From: Stomorhina lunata
Lineage: Eukaryota > Arthropoda > Insecta > Diptera > Rhiniidae
Direction: 5' to 3'
Assembly: GCA_933228675.1 (NCBI GenBank)
Contig: OW121740.1
Coordinates: 806,001-870,000 of the forward strand
DNA length: 64,000 bases
Below the pieces are notes generated by a model. That model ran no database searches. It was given only the letters and a program-made list of their open reading frames with translations, and had not been told where the DNA came from. The number at the start of each line of letters is the position of its first letter. The first letter of the stretch is position 1. Positions 46,634-60,615 of this stretch are shown here, piece after piece. Position numbers and translations under genes: made by a program.

Positions 46634-47738
46634 GTAAAAATTTAAGAATTACGTACATTTAAAAAATATTCATTGTAAATATTATATATAAACCCTTTTA
46701 GTGTAAATTAGTTCATGCTCTGTTATTCATTAAGTTTTCAGTTTTTTTTTATTTTAGTTTCAGTTTTTATGTTTAAAATAAAACTAAACTTTTTTTCAAT
46801 TAACAATTTATTTCGAATGACAACAGTTTTTCTTTCTTCCATTTTTAAAAAATTCACACGACTTGCAAAAAATAATAATATGTAATAGAAAAACAATGGC
46901 ATGAGTAAAATAAAGTGCACTTCATTTTAATAATCATTTTGTGGCAAAATGCATACACAAAAAACAAACAAACCCCAAAATAAAACTTCAAATCAAACTC
47001 TAAATTAAAACCATTCGAATGCAAATTAGATGTGCCCTCGAAAAATGTGAACCTTTAAGATATTATTCTTGGCCAAATCGATATCAATTGACCTAACTTC
47101 TATGGGGTAAATTGAATCTCATTGTCCACATAAAACTTGTCTACTTTACTAGTATTGCCTACGGAGCTCCTGGGATCTTAAACCCCTTTTCAATATCATC
47201 AATTCGTCTTCACGAAATTCTACCAACGAAATTGCAGTTTTGTTAAATTTTGTTTGTAAAGGCTATAAACCACAACTAGACTGAGGACGAACTGTCAATG
47301 TACATTTTAGAGACGTCAAGGTACATTTAAGAGACGTCATGTACATATAAGAAATGTCATTATACATTTTTTTTGTATTATTTTTTATATTTTTTTTTGT
47401 TGCTTAGTAGAACATATGATCGCAGTCTATGTGGTAGTCTATGGTAAAGGCTTTCATCTGTTTTTGACACTATAAACAATATCAGAAATAGTGTGTTGGT
47501 ATACTGTGATTATCATAAAATATTTTAGTCCAGGGTCACTTACGAATAAAGCTATATAGGTCGAAATTTAGCAATAATATTTCAAATTTATTAGAAGCTT
47601 TGGTATGGAAATTGGGTCTGAAAATAGCTGGCATGTAACCCCAAATTTACGTTTGAGTAAAATATATAATATATGTTTATATGTATAAGTACAGATACAT
47701 TTTTTTAAATTTACAGAAACATAACTATTGTTCTAATA
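46634..47738. other. Intergenic DNA
   Basis: AT-rich. At 47300-47370 a short run of variants of TGTACATTTAAGAGACGTCA repeats three to four times. No gene seen. Confidence 0.4.
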
Positions 47739-47762
47739 TCTTATATTCTTAAACAAGCAATA

Positions 47763-47839
<77 letters not shown>

Positions 47840-49306
47840 GCTATCTCGAAAACGGCTCTAACGATTTTGATAAAATTTGGACAGTGGGTATCTTTTTTGA
47901 TGTATAGGTCGAAGAAGAAGGGACTTTTGGAACTTTTACCTCTAAGAGGGTAAAAACGGGTAAAAAGGGGAAAAAATCGAACACGCTATGTCTCCTAAAG
48001 TAATAGGTATAGAAACAAAATTAAAATTACGTTTTAAACAGCTTTGAAAATAAGCGGACAGGTGTTTGGTACTTTTTTGAAACTATGTTCGATAGGGGGT
48101 AAAAAAGGGTGAAAATAGTTTTTTTGGCACCTTTTTAACCCACTCTTATATTTTAAACTAAAGAATATAGAAAGAAACTTGGTACTGCAATCAATAGATG
48201 TAAAAAAAACATGAAATACGTATTTGGTACTTTTTTGATTTTGGAGCCAAAATGGGTAAAAAAGGGATAAAATGATAACTTAACATCTCCAAAGTAATAT
48301 GAATAGGACCATTATACATTATGTTAAATGCGTTTTAAAAAAATGTACCGAATTCAATTGGCAACAAAAAAGTACCAAATTTATTCCCCCTTTTAGGGAA
48401 TAAAAAGGGGGAAAAATTAGTATTATTTTAAACAAATGAATGTTTGTCTGTATGTATGTTCTTTATAGAATAGTAAACTGTGAATTTGATTGTGTTATGC
48501 TCTTTAGCGAAGATGTTGCGGATAAGCCGGCGAAGGTTTTAAAGTTGATAAGACTAATTTCCGACAGATGGCGCCACTGAAAATTACTAAAAATTAATTA
48601 AATCGTAAACTGTACATTTGATCATGCTATGATCTTTAGCAAAGTTGTAGCGCATGAGCCGACGAAGGCTTTTTAGTTGGTATGAATAATTTCCGACAGG
48701 TGGCGCTACAGAAACTTACTCAAAGTCAATTTAATCGTAATCTGTACATTTAATCATGCTACAATCTTTAGCAAAGTTGTTGCACATGAGCCGACGAAAA
48801 TTTCTTAGTTGGTATGAAGAAATTTCGACAGGTGGCGCTACTGAAATTTACTCAAAGTCAATTTAATCGTATGCTGTACATTTAATCATGCTATAATCTT
48901 CAGCAAAGTTGTTACGGATAAGCCGGAGAAGTTTTATGAATTGGAATAAGCAAAATCCGAAAGGTGGCGCCACAGAAAACTACTCAAAATTAATTAAATC
49001 GTAAACTGTGCATTTGATCAGACTATAATCTTTAGCAAAGTTGTTGCGCATGAGTCGACAGAGGTTTCTGTTGATATGAATAATTTCCAAAATTATTCAA
49101 AATGAGTAAAACTGTAAACTATGCAAACTATGTGTTGGTCGGACAAAATAAATCAAATAATTCAAAATTAACTGAATATTTCTACAATGTCTTTCCTCTA
49201 AATTTATTTTAGCACTTTATAATATAAAATATATAAAAACTTTAAAATTTTCCTCAAAATGCTTATCATAAAGCTCCGAGCAAGGCTCGGTCTACCAGGT
49301 ACTTAG
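47739..49306 (+). mobile_element. Helitron-like element, family A, copy 2
   Basis: Begins A|TCTTATATTCTTAAACAAGC and ends after the hairpin CCGAGCAAGGCTCGG with ACCAGGTACTTAG|T. It carries a (TA)n tract near the 5' end (47767-47834) that copy 1 lacks. After it come GGTACTTTTTTG-type repeats and about five 130-bp units with TTTAGCAAAGTTGT and GGTGGCGC. Non-coding. Confidence 0.65.
47767..47834 (+). repeat. (TA)n microsatellite in Helitron-like copy
   Basis: About 34 uninterrupted TA dinucleotides inside the 5' part of the family A element. Confidence 0.9.
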
Positions 49307-49499
49307 TATAATATGAATCAAATTGTAGCACAAAACTTGTTTTATGTTCTAAAAAGCTAGGAATTGTTTTTTTTTGTAAAATTTTCATTAAAAAAATTTC
49401 TTCAATTTAAATTATACAGTGTTCCGAAATTAACAATTTAACATTATCTTTATTCAATAAATAACAATTTTGTAATAATTTTAACTAGTAAAGTGTACA

Positions 49500-49670
49500 T
49501 ATACTGGCAAATTAGTAAATTGAGAAGAACATTTTTTTTTGGGGGGAAATAATATTGGTACTCATTTTTAGCACTTGAATTATTCGAGGTATTCAAGTGC
49601 TAAAAATGAGTACCAATATTATTTCCCCCCAAAAAAAATGTTCTTCTCAATTTACTAATTTGCCAGTATA
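49500..49670. mobile_element. 171-bp near-perfect palindrome
   Basis: Starts TATACTGGCAAATTAGTAAA and ends in its exact inverse. Arms of about 80 bp meet around ATTATTCGAGGTAT (49579-49592) with almost no mismatches; one difference is the length of a T/A run. TA borders suggest a fold-back MITE of Tc1/mariner type. No coding capacity. Confidence 0.8.
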
Positions 49671-50208
49671 GACCATAGCCATAGACCATAAATAGTCTGT
49701 TCACATTAAACATAACATAACTTTCGACACAGAAACGGCCTAAGCCCTAATAAATGTTAAACTGTAGTATCTGTGAAGTTACCAACAAATTTTATATAAA
49801 CCGGTCCATATTTTATGTCAATTGCTTCCTCGGACATATAAAAAGATCTTCAGTTATGTTAATTAAAATAAAAATCATCTACTTAAAAAAAATATAAAAA
49901 AAAATTGAATGACAAACTTTTTTCCATGGTAAAGTGTATAATAAGTATCTAAAATCTGTGTTAACAAATTTAAATATGATAGTATCATTTCTATATTTGT
50001 GTTTTAAATTTGGGCCTTTAAAAACAATAGGAAATAAAAAAAACATTTATTTTTTTTTGAAATATGTAGGCATGTATGTACAAATGTATTTGTTAGAGTA
50101 GTTTTATTTAGAACTTAAATAATAATATCCATTTTGTTAAAAATGCTGGTACATACATATTCATTCTCGTATTCAAATGTTATGTAAATGAGTGTAAAAT
50201 GTATGTAT
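49671..50208. other. Intergenic DNA 3' of DM4/12 gene 8
   Basis: AT-rich sequence including the presumed 3' UTR of gene 8. Nothing else is supported. Confidence 0.4.
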
Positions 50209-53200
50209 CTATGTATCATAGCTGATGCTGTATTTACAATCGTGATACATCTGACTGCAACTGCTGGTTACATCGTGTGCATGCAAGATTGCCTCCGTGT
50301 ACCGGTCATGTAGATGTGATGACAAATCCTTTGAATTGGTCAGCGTATCTTTGGGCAATGCAAATATGGAGCGCAAAAGCTCCATAACAAAACTTTGAGG
50401 TGTTTCGTTGTAATGAGCATTTAAACGGAATTTTTCCGTTTCACAGAGAGCCCTCAAAACACAAGCGGTTCCATTCTGACCACGTCTGTCAACAGAATTT
50501 TTAAGAGAAGCAAAAAAAAAAAAGAAGTAAAAATCGTTAGTTTTATTTTGTTTGGGCTCATGTTTTCGTTACTAAATAAAGTTACATATTTCTCTTATAA
50601 GTCGAAACGAGAATAAAATTCAAAAAAATTAAAATTGCTTCGCAGAGTTTTTAATGTTTAAATTTTCTCTGAACATAGTCAAAATATTTTCTTTAATTAA
50701 CATTTTAAACTATTTAGTTATGACTTTATAGCAGTAAATACTCGCTGTTTCATTTTCTTAAAGACTGTCATAAGGAAAAATTGTTATTGGAGATAACTTG
50801 GAGAACATAGATCATAGTGGGCATTTTAGCGATAACAGTTGGCGTCCCTTATACTTTCCTAAACATGAGAGTTGACTCAAAATCTCATTTTTTGATGTAT
50901 GACAATATTGCAGTAAATGTTTATGGTGAGCAAGTAGATTTTTTGTAATAAGAATACAAATGTAGAGTGAACGTTGTTCATTGTACAATATTAATAGTTC
51001 TAAAGGATCTTACTCTGTTACCCTTTTCCTCAGAATACAACTACATACTTACGTTTCATAAAGTTTTTCAATTTTTCCATAGAGTTTTTGTCGGGTCTGC
51101 AAATGTTCTTTGGTATGAATGTTTTGGAGTATTTTTGCAAAATCGTCGTTATGGTCAGCAGCGCTGCGACGTCGTCTGCGTTTGCCAAATATGGGATAGA
51201 TGCGATGCTTTGGTGTTTCATTTAAAATTTTACGATTTCTGCCTGTGCGTTTGCTAGACATGGGTGTTTGATAATATGTTAAATGTGGATTGCTGGAAGA
51301 GGAAAATAAAAGAAAGTACATGCATAATTGCGAAATAAATTAGAAATATTGAAATATAGGTCAAAAATATTTTTAATCACAATAGTTTTGTAAAATATTG
51401 TAAATGTGATGATTTCAAATAAAAGTCTTATTAATTCGTATTATTGAATCGGATAGGTTAATAAATATTGTACAATCAATATTAGGTAGTGTTTAATTCG
51501 TATTCTTCATTTATTAGTATCTATGTATGTATTTACTCTTGTTGTATATCGCCACCTAAAATATGAAATATTAATCTGGTTTATGTTAATTTTGTGTATC
51601 AACTACGCTTCTTTATCGTAAGACAGTTTTACATTTTAACTGGCGATATTCTAATACAATCGTATTTATTCACATCAGAAAAATTTATAAATCGTAGTGG
51701 ATTTTTCTTTTCTTACTTGTCTTTGTATTTCGACCATTTTTGTTGGTTTTCCTGCCAGTCCTTTTCAATTCGGTTCTTGTTGCGATTCCACCAATTGTCT
51801 TTGTTCCAGTAATCGCCTGCATCATTGTACGGGACTTTTGTCGGCTGATGATGCATTTCTGGGGGTGGTGGGTGGTATGGGTTCTTCATTTGCTGCCAAT
51901 TTTTAGTGTTCCAATTGTCGGCTGGATGAGGAGTCTGGTAGTAGCTGTTTTTATTTGTCACGGCAGCAAAATCATTTTTGTAAATTGGCGACGGTTCTCT
52001 GTTATGGTTTTCGTTGTCATATATAGACTCTCTTTGATTAGTATCAAAAGTTTTGAAATTGTAGTAGTGCGACTGTGGTTGCTGTTGCCGTTGTGGGCTA
52101 TATAATAATTTTGATGTTGCTGTTGGCTGTTGAAAATTGTTGTTATTGTTGTAATAGAAATTGCTTGAAGAAGTCGAGGGTGGTAGAGATTGTGCGTTCG
52201 TTAAAAATTGTTCATGACCGGATGTGGTTGCAACTGTTGCTGACAGCTTCTGCTGATGTTGCTGATACATTGGATAATGTTGGTTATACAAGTTTGTAGT
52301 GCCGTCTGTAACGCCTTCTCTCCATCTTTTATTGCTGTCTTCTACGGCCTCCAGTTCCGTTCTTTGGCCATTAATATACTCAAGTTGTTGGTGTATAGAA
52401 TCATTGCGCCTGCTGAGGCCGAATGTGCCATCATTAAGTTTTGTGCGGAAATTCTCAATTATCTCACTAGGCGGTTTGCTTGGCAACTCCCAGGCAACTG
52501 CACATGTTATGCCCATAATGGCAAAGTTAGTATAATCCACAATCGCAATGATGAGATCAAAAACTGTAATATTAAAAATTAAATGAATTAAAAGATATAC
52601 GAAACTTGTTACACCACCAGATAGGCCAATCCAGGATAGGACAAGACAACACAAGACAAGACAATAATGAGGAAAATCAAATACATAAAAACATACATAC
52701 ATAAGTCATCACAAAACAGGAAGGGAGGAAGGAGATGAAAACGATAAAGCCAAATGGTGTTTACGATTATAGTTTCTCTATAAGATAATAATTAGAGTGT
52801 TATTTTAGGCATTTAAAGTGAGACATTTTATATTGAAAAATATAAAGTATAAGTTTCAACATTTTTATTAAAAGAAATCAAAGATATTAATTCAGATGAC
52901 ATAATTGAGTTTAATACAAAAAAACCTTCAGTGATTTGATATTTTTTTAATAAACCTAAAAATATGTTACGATTTGTGGTTATGAGCGATTTATTTTACA
53001 TTTTTGTTTTGTAAAAACTTGTAAGTAGCAGGTACTTTTGATGAAACTTTTTTTTTTGTTTAAATTGGAAACAAAATGAATGTTTTTTTGCTATTTTATA
53101 TTAAAAGGATAACTACATTTTGGGCTAGAAATCGTGAATTGAATTTAATGTAGTTGGTCTACACTCATGTATGTCCTGTGATACTATTTTGTATTTTTGA

Positions 53201-53994
53201 AGTTGTATCAAACATAGTTATCAATGTATGTATGAAAACGTATTCGTATTTGTATTTTACTCACCTAACTGGAATGAACTGCCGTCAGGAAATAATAAAT
53301 AGCGTTTATTTCGATGAAGTAGTAATTTTTCATTTTTCGTATGCGCCAGAGATTCTTGCAATTCTACACGTTCAAAATATGACATCGACGAAGACGATAG
53401 AGGTGATGATGATGATGATGATGTGGAGTTTCTAGATGCTGTTGCTTCTGGTGACAATGAAGGCAACAACGACGACAAAGTTGATGAGTTGACAAGTTTA
53501 ATGTTAGACAATAAAGGTGTTGGTTGACTTTTGTTGTTGTAAAAATTATTTTCTTGATTGCTTTTATTAATTCTATAATGAAAATCATTACGAATTTTTA
53601 GATTCTCATCAAGAACATTGCGATTACGATGACGACCAAAGGCATCATCATCATCATTGCTAACACTTTCATCATATTCTCTCCAAACAGATTGTGTTAA
53701 TTGCCAAGATGGTGTGTCAAATGCTAAAGTTGCCTTATATGAAGGCAGTTCTTGATTAAAAAAGGTGACATTTTCTTTGCTTCTAGCGCCTCTTAATGAA
53801 TATCTTGAAGTATTCGAATTATTGCCATACAAAAATTCCTTTGACATTGTCTTATGAAGTTCATCAGACAATTCTAATTTTTCATGAAGGGGTTGTACCC
53901 TGAAATTAATGGCACTTATGGGCAACAGGAGGCTTCCACACACCATAAGGATTACGATTATGAAGAGTAAATATGAAATGTTTATGCTTAACAT
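50209..53994 (-). CDS. DM4/12 family secreted protein, gene 8 (697 aa)
   Basis: Minus-strand exons 53994-53265, 52563-51717, 51292-51053 and 50485-50209 give 2094 nt (697 aa), all phases closing (1, 2, 2). A signal peptide or anchor is at 4-25 (INISYLLFIIVILMVCGSLL). A long N-terminal domain with a Ser-rich run follows (about 188-208), then HRNKRYLLFPDGSSFQL and the second hydrophobic block TNFAIMGITCAVAWEL. The middle is low-complexity Gln/Asn/Tyr/Pro. Then come RIYPIFGKRRRRR (556-567), the core RGQNGTACVLRALCETEKF, and the ending SCSQMYHDCKYS. It is the paralogue of gene 7 with the same four-exon plan and a much longer first exon and middle. The core is not split by an intron. Confidence 0.9.
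51178..51207 (-). other. HRIYPIFGKR motif in DM4/12 gene 8
   Basis: Residues about 555-564 of gene 8, followed directly by four more arginines. It matches the motif of gene 7 except for Ile in place of Val. Confidence 0.5.
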
Positions 53995-56406
53995 GTTGTG
54001 GCTTTATTTTCTATTTTTTCTAATTGTACTTTATTTTAGTGACACAAGTATTTTTAATTAAAATGAATATCACACATTATTTTTTATTTTGTTTTACTTA
54101 TCACAGCTACATATGAAAACATTCCACAAATTTTAATTTATTAAAATTTAAGAAAAATTTGTATATTTAATTATTATTTGAATTTGGCTCTGTAAAGAAT
54201 ATGTTTCCACATTAATTGTTTTGTTCACTACTAATCAACCGTAAAATTAATGCAATTTTTATATAGACCAACCAACCAACCAAATGATTTCACACTCGAC
54301 CAAAGTTAATAGTAATAATTTGGACTTTAATTTAGACACAGACAACAAAGGCTCCCGCACAATTACAAATACTTGACGTTTACGAATACATCGAAAGACT
54401 TTTAAGTATTGAACCCAACAAATGTTATATAAGAAATAATATTATCGTTGTATATTTTGGCTGCTGTTGAGGATGACAGTTAAACTCTAATGTTGCATCG
54501 AACATAAAATCCAAGTGTTCCATAAAAGATGAGCTATTAAAATATTTGTAGGTGAATATTCGATAACTTTCTTCTTTACTGAAGCCTAAATATGCTCTGT
54601 TTTATGATTAGTTAAGTAAGGAATTGAGAGTAAGTTAAAAAAAAAATATTTTTTCTTTTGGATTTTTTAATGTTCTTAGCATTTTATTGGTCTATAGTTA
54701 TGGCTACGCAGTTTTATTAAACGTTAAAAAAAAATAACAAATAAAAAGTTTTTATTTATTTGAATATTTAAATTGGGTTAAATGCAGTGTCTAACAAAAC
54801 TTATATAAATAATCAATTAACCCATATGTGCTCGGCGCCCCATTTTTAAAGTGAATAGTGGTGCTAAGCTACCCAATATTAAGGCATTTCGATATGTCAA
54901 AAAGAACTATCATTTAAATCTATATAAAACAAAATAGGTTCAAATTATGAATAAATTAAAGCTTGAAAGAGGTTAATTTCCACTGTACTTACTTTAAATC
55001 CGCTTTATTTTGAGTTTTACTTCTATAATTTTGAAATATAAACGTAACTTTTGCTATTCACTGTTTAAATAATTCAAATTTTCAATGAACGAAAAGTATT
55101 TAGAACATCTTTATGTACCCCACTTTCAACAATCAGGTGTGAAAATGATGTAGAGTATTTTCTTGATCGTTTTATAGTCTATTATCACTTATTTTACCAT
55201 TTGTTTGTTTAAATGTTTCTTGTATATTCGATATGGACACAAAAATAATACCAGTTATAGAAATTTACTGACATAAAGTAACAAGTTTTGGTAAATTATA
55301 AATGCATATTAGAAATTCCAATATCTACTCTATTATATTACCTTGTAATGACTACAATTTACCGCCCGAATTTGGTACAAGTTATTAATGTAAGTTCTTA
55401 TTTGTAGTACGAGTCAATGGACCGGTTTCAAATCCTACTAAGGCCAAGATTTTTTTTTATTTTTCAAATTCCTTATAAATTTTTATATAAATGTACATAT
55501 ATATTATTATATATTGAAAAAGTTTTGTTTTAATGAATTCTTAATTTTTAAAATTGTATATGGGCATTTCCTGGGGTCCTGAACGTACGTTCGTACTTTT
55601 TTGTTGAACAAAAAATATAGAAAACAAAACTTTTCCAGTATTTTTTTTTGCGATTCGATAGCTCTATGTTCGTGTAAAAGATGAATTTTATCAAGTTTAG
55701 GTTTTCATAATAATAGTTATAAACATGTTGTTCCGAATGTACGCAAAATAGAAGTCAACCTTGGCTGACAGTAGTGAAACATAAAAGATTGCGAAATGGA
55801 ACGGAAAATTCAAGAGTGATTAATTTATTTTAAAAGTGTAGTAATATAGGGCTCTATCCAATATTTAGAAAATATAATGTCTCTTTTGGTTTTTGCTTAA
55901 TTTGCTAAAGTACCGGTAGCGCACGTACTGGTCGCGAATGTACGATTTTTCCATATGTTGTTTTTATTATTATTATTACCATCAATTTTCCCATAAATAT
56001 CTTAAAATTTCCTAAACAAATAACTTAATACTCAATTTTTTGTGTGTAGCAACACTTAGGAATAATAACAAGAAATAACATAACATTTTTTCAGCATGTA
56101 AAGTTGTCTATAAAATTACATATAAAAATGGCTTTTAAAGTAGCTTAAAAAGAAAATTTAAAATTTTCTAGTTTCCGGCTCAATTTTCGCAAGTACTAAA
56201 ATATACTTTTTTAAAATTTAAAAGCACTAAAATATGATGATAATCAGCATTTTATTTTCATCTGGAGGAAATCCCATATTCGAAATCAATTTCGAAAAGG
56301 TCATATTTTCTTGACTAAAAATATATAAAAAAAATCATTTATAATAATGGTTATATCAAAATATTTTTGCACCTTTCGAATTATTACTTGCCCTAAAACA
56401 AGCTTC
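53995..56406. other. Intergenic DNA upstream of DM4/12 gene 8
   Basis: 2.4 kb of AT-rich DNA without a recognisable gene. The promoter of gene 8 is expected just above 54000. No clear repeat was found by eye. Confidence 0.4.
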
Positions 56407-56655
56407 TGAACCGCCATATAACATCCCGGGCAGACCCACTTGAAAAAAATAAATTTCCAAAAAAGCGGCTGTTCACCTCATAACTCAGCTAGCCACTGGT
56501 TATTGAGTATTAGGCTATGTAAAACCTCTCTAACTTCATTTGCAGTTCGGAGGCGGAGTGAAAACGTAGGTCCCTTTCAATGAGTCTAAAAATGGAATCG
56601 GATGCTGCTCATTGTCTGAGGAAAGTACCTTGTTCCAATTGGAATGTTGTCGGAG

Positions 56656-56658
<3 letters not shown>
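56407..56658 (+). mobile_element. tRNA-derived SINE, copy 3 (promoter deleted)
   Basis: The copy keeps TGAACCGCC at its start but then jumps to CGGGCAGACCCACTTGAAAA, so most of the tRNA-like head (A and B boxes) is deleted. The body and the end (CCAATTGGAATGTTGTCG) are intact. It runs into a (TA)n tract. Confidence 0.8.

Positions 56659-56718
<60 letters not shown>
56659..56718 (+). repeat. (TA)n microsatellite
   Basis: About 30 TA units with one GTA interruption, between a SINE tail and the 3' end of a Helitron-like element. Confidence 0.85.
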
Positions 56719-58227
56719 GTACCTTTGACCGAGCCTTGCTCGGAGCTATGATTAGCATTTTGAGGCAAATTTTAAAGTTTGTATATATTTTATTTTATAA
56801 AGTGCTGAAATAAATTTAGAGGAAAGACATTGTACAAATATTCAGTTAATTTTGAATTATTTTATTTATTTTGTCCGACCAACACGTAGTTTGCATAGTT
56901 TACAGTTTAACTCATTTTAATAATTTTGGAAATTATTCATACCAACAGAAACCTCCGTCGACTCATGCGCAACAACTTTGCTAAAGATTATAGTCTGATC
57001 AAATGCACAGTTTACGATTTAATTCATTTTGAGTAGTTTTAAGTGGCGCCACCTGATCAAGTGCATAGTTTACGATTTAATTCACTTTGATTAATTTTCT
57101 ATAGCGCCACCTGTCGGACTTTGCTCATTCCAATTCATAAACCTTCTTCGGCTTATCCGTAACAACTTTGCTGAAGATTATAGCATGATTAAATGTACAG
57201 CTTACGATTAAATTGACTTTGAGTAAATTTCAGTGGCGCCACCTGTCGAAATTTCTTCATACCAACTAAGAAACCTTCGTCGGCTCATGTGCAACAACTT
57301 TGCTAAAGATTGTAGCATGATTAAATGTACAGATTACGATTAAATTGACTTTGAGTAAGTTTCTGTAGCGCCACCTGTCGAAAATGATTCATACCAACTA
57401 AAAAGCCTTCGCCGGCTCATGCGCTACAACTTTGCTTAAAGATCATAGCATGATCAAATGTACAGTTTACGGTTTAATTAATTTTTAGTAATTTTCAGTG
57501 GCGCCATCTGTCGGAAATTAGTCTTATCAACTTAAAAACCTTCGCCGGCTTATCCGCAACATCTTCGCTAAAGAGCATAACATGATCAAATTCACAGTTT
57601 ACTATTCTATAAAGAACTTACATACAGACAAACATTCATTTGTTTAAAATAATACTAATTTTTCCCCCTTTTTATTCCCTAATTTCTAAAAGTTCCATAT
57701 GTATATTTGGTACTTTTTTGGTGCCAATTGAATTCGGTACATTTTATTAAAACGCAGTTAACATAATGTATAATGTTCCTATTCATATTACTTTGGAGAT
57801 GTTAAGTTATCATTTTATCCCTTTTTTACCCATTTCGGCTCCAAAATCAAAAAAGTACCAAGTATGTGTTTCATGTTTCTTTTACATCTATTGATTGCAG
57901 TACAAAGTTTCTTTCTATATTCTTTAGTTTAAAATATAAGAGTGTGTTAAAAAGGTACCAAGAAAACTATTTTCTCCCTTTTTTACCCCCTATCGAACAT
58001 AGATTCAAAAAAGTACCAAACACCTGTCCACTTATTTTCATAGTTGTTTAAAACGTAATTTTAATTTTGTTTCTATACCTATTACTTTAGGAGATATAGC
58101 GTTTTCGATTTTTTCCCCTTTTTACCCGTTTTTACCCTCTTAGAGGCAAAAGTTCCTTCTTCTTCGACCTATACATCACTGTCCAAATTTTATCAAGATA
58201 GCCATTCTATATATATAGATAGATAGC

Positions 58228-58271
<44 letters not shown>

Positions 58272-58327
58272 TATATACACATATATATATAAATACATAC
58301 AATTATTGCTCGTTTAAGAATATAAGA
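56717..58327 (-). mobile_element. Helitron-like element, family A, copy 3
   Basis: Inverted relative to the other two copies. Its 5' end is at 58327 (A|TCTTATATTCTTAAACGAGC on the minus strand) and its 3' hairpin CCGAGCAAGGCTCGG type sequence is at 56730-56744. It contains the five or six 130-bp units (56950-57600), the GTACC-type repeats (57640-58060) and a TA-rich 5' part (58200-58280). Non-coding. The 3' terminal base is unclear because it merges with TA repeats. Confidence 0.65.
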
Positions 58328-60288
58328 TATATATAATAACTATCTATGTATATATATATAAAACCAGATTCTAAATTTTGTTTTAGATATTTAATTTCAT
58401 TACAATAATAATAGTTTTTTCATTTCCTGAAAACTTTTAGCTTGTGCTCATGTGACCTTTTCGAATTTAACAATTCAATTAAAAATTGAAATAGATACAT
58501 TAATTTGTTTAAATGCTTTAAATAACTATATTTTAAATTTTATTTTTGACTATAAATATTTAATATTTTAGCATTATTGAGAGTTGCCCTAATTGTAGTA
58601 TTTGCATCCTAGAATGTTTTATACATTTAATTGTCAATAGGAAACAAATGAATGAAGCTTCTGAGTTTGGCGTGATCGAAACATTATGCATTATTTTATG
58701 CCGAAAATACCACTCCATTATAATTATAGTATAAAACAGACAATTTATTAATAAAATATCAAAAATATCCTAAATTAATGTATTGGTGCTGTGGAATATT
58801 TTCAAATTGATGCTTGTCATCAACAGTAAGCAGACGGACAGACAGACAGACGGACATTCACAATTTTAAAACAATTGCAAAAAATAAATTTGAGTTTTGG
58901 CTAGAGAATCAGCGTATCTACTTATGAATGTACATTATGTATGAATGGATGTTGTATATCTTTCGTAAATAAAACTAACCAGAAAATTTAACAATGTCCT
59001 GTCATGTCATTTGCTATAATCCCAAACCCACTTTGCATTTCCATCGATTGTGATGAATGTTCGTTCATAAACAAATGTGCCCAATAAATTTGCATAATTT
59101 TTTGTGAATTTTAAAAAGACCAAGTTAAAATACACAAACACACACCTACAAAATGAAATATACATATAAAATTTAAGATATTTGTGCAATTTTGAAATTT
59201 AAATATTATGCATTAAATTAAGCAGGTGTGTTGTTTTTAAATATGTATTGTACTTATATACATTCAAACATTTACATATGAATCTACCATGTATATATAT
59301 GTATGTATGTAGGTATATAACTAACCAACTAATTAATAAACATCATGACTGATTGAATACATGAATGAATGAATGATTGAGAGAGTGTATGTATGATAAA
59401 TGCAAAGTTATAAAATTAACAAATTGAATTGAGAACAGCAACAACAAGAGAACAACATTTTGTTTGTGTAATAAATCTAACCGAGTAATTAATTAGAATG
59501 TCTAATATTAGATGAATTTTAAACATTGACATTTTGAAGATTTATAGAAATTTGGAAACACAATTACAATCACACACATACGAGTACACATACAATACAT
59601 TCAAATCTGCCACTAAAATGCTCTCACACTCTCCTTCAATGTAATTATCAATGTTAAGAATTTGTATTGAAAATGTAATGAATCAAAATGGTGGCGAGAC
59701 AAAATTGATTTGAAAATAGAATAGAGTTTGCAGAATATTTAAATATTCATTTTGATTTCAAAATGAACTATGTACTTAGTTATGAATTTTTGAGATCTAA
59801 TATTAGTTTGTTATAATTTAAGTTTTGAATTGTATTGGCAAATACATATCTTGTTAGTTAGTAATTTAATTATTTGAATTAATTAATGTAATATTGAATA
59901 TCGAAATTTTCATTTCGAAACACAAGATGTAAAATGTGTGATTAAAGAGTGTACCGAATAAAATACGCAGTTACTATTTCAGTCAAAGTGCACAAAATGT
60001 TGACCCCATTTTTAAACTGAACATGTATATTATGAACTTTTAAAAAATAACAACAATTCTGAAGGTTGATCCTCGTTCATACTATTTAAAATAATTGAAA
60101 GAAAAAGTTCAAACACGTATTCGTAAAGCAAAACAAAATTTTTTCGAACACTTTTATGAGAAATGCAGTTCGTACGGTTAAATGCTCTAATAGTTTTGAG
60201 CTTAGAGCTCTAGTTTATGCCCAGTTTAAGTCATACAAAGTTCAGAAAGTTATAGATCTCAATTTGGTAAAGAACTTACAAGTAAAAA
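58328..60288. other. Intergenic DNA
   Basis: About 2 kb of AT-rich sequence with short GTAT and GACA microsatellite patches (for example 58830-58850). No gene seen. Confidence 0.4.
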
Positions 60289-60615
60289 CTTAAATAATAA
60301 TAATAATAATAATTTCCACGACAATATTCCAATTGGAACAAGTGGTACTTCTCTCAGATAATGAGCTGCATCCGATTCTAGTTTTAGACTCATTGAAAGG
60401 GACCTACTTTTTAACTCCGGCTCCGAAGGGCAAATGCATTAGTTAGAGAAGTTTTACATAGTCTAATTCTCAATAACCAGTGGCTACCTGAGTTATGGGG
60501 TGAACCACCGCTTTTTTGAAAATTTATTTTTTTCAAGTGAGTTTGGCAGAGAATTGAACTTGGGACCTCTAACATGCTAGGCGGATGACTAACCTGCTAT
60601 ACCACAGCGGTTCAC
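60289..60615 (-). mobile_element. tRNA-derived SINE, copy 4 (near full length)
   Basis: Minus-strand copy. On that strand the head is GTGAACCGCTGTGGTATAGC...AAGTTCAATTCTC and the tail is a run of ATT repeats (TAA on the plus strand, 60289-60312). The B box has decayed in one position (TTCAA in place of TTCGA). Confidence 0.85.

Noticed and set aside
51740..52582. Plus-strand open frames opposite DM4/12 gene 8
   Set aside because: They are antisense shadows of a long coding exon whose family and splice phases are supported on the minus strand.
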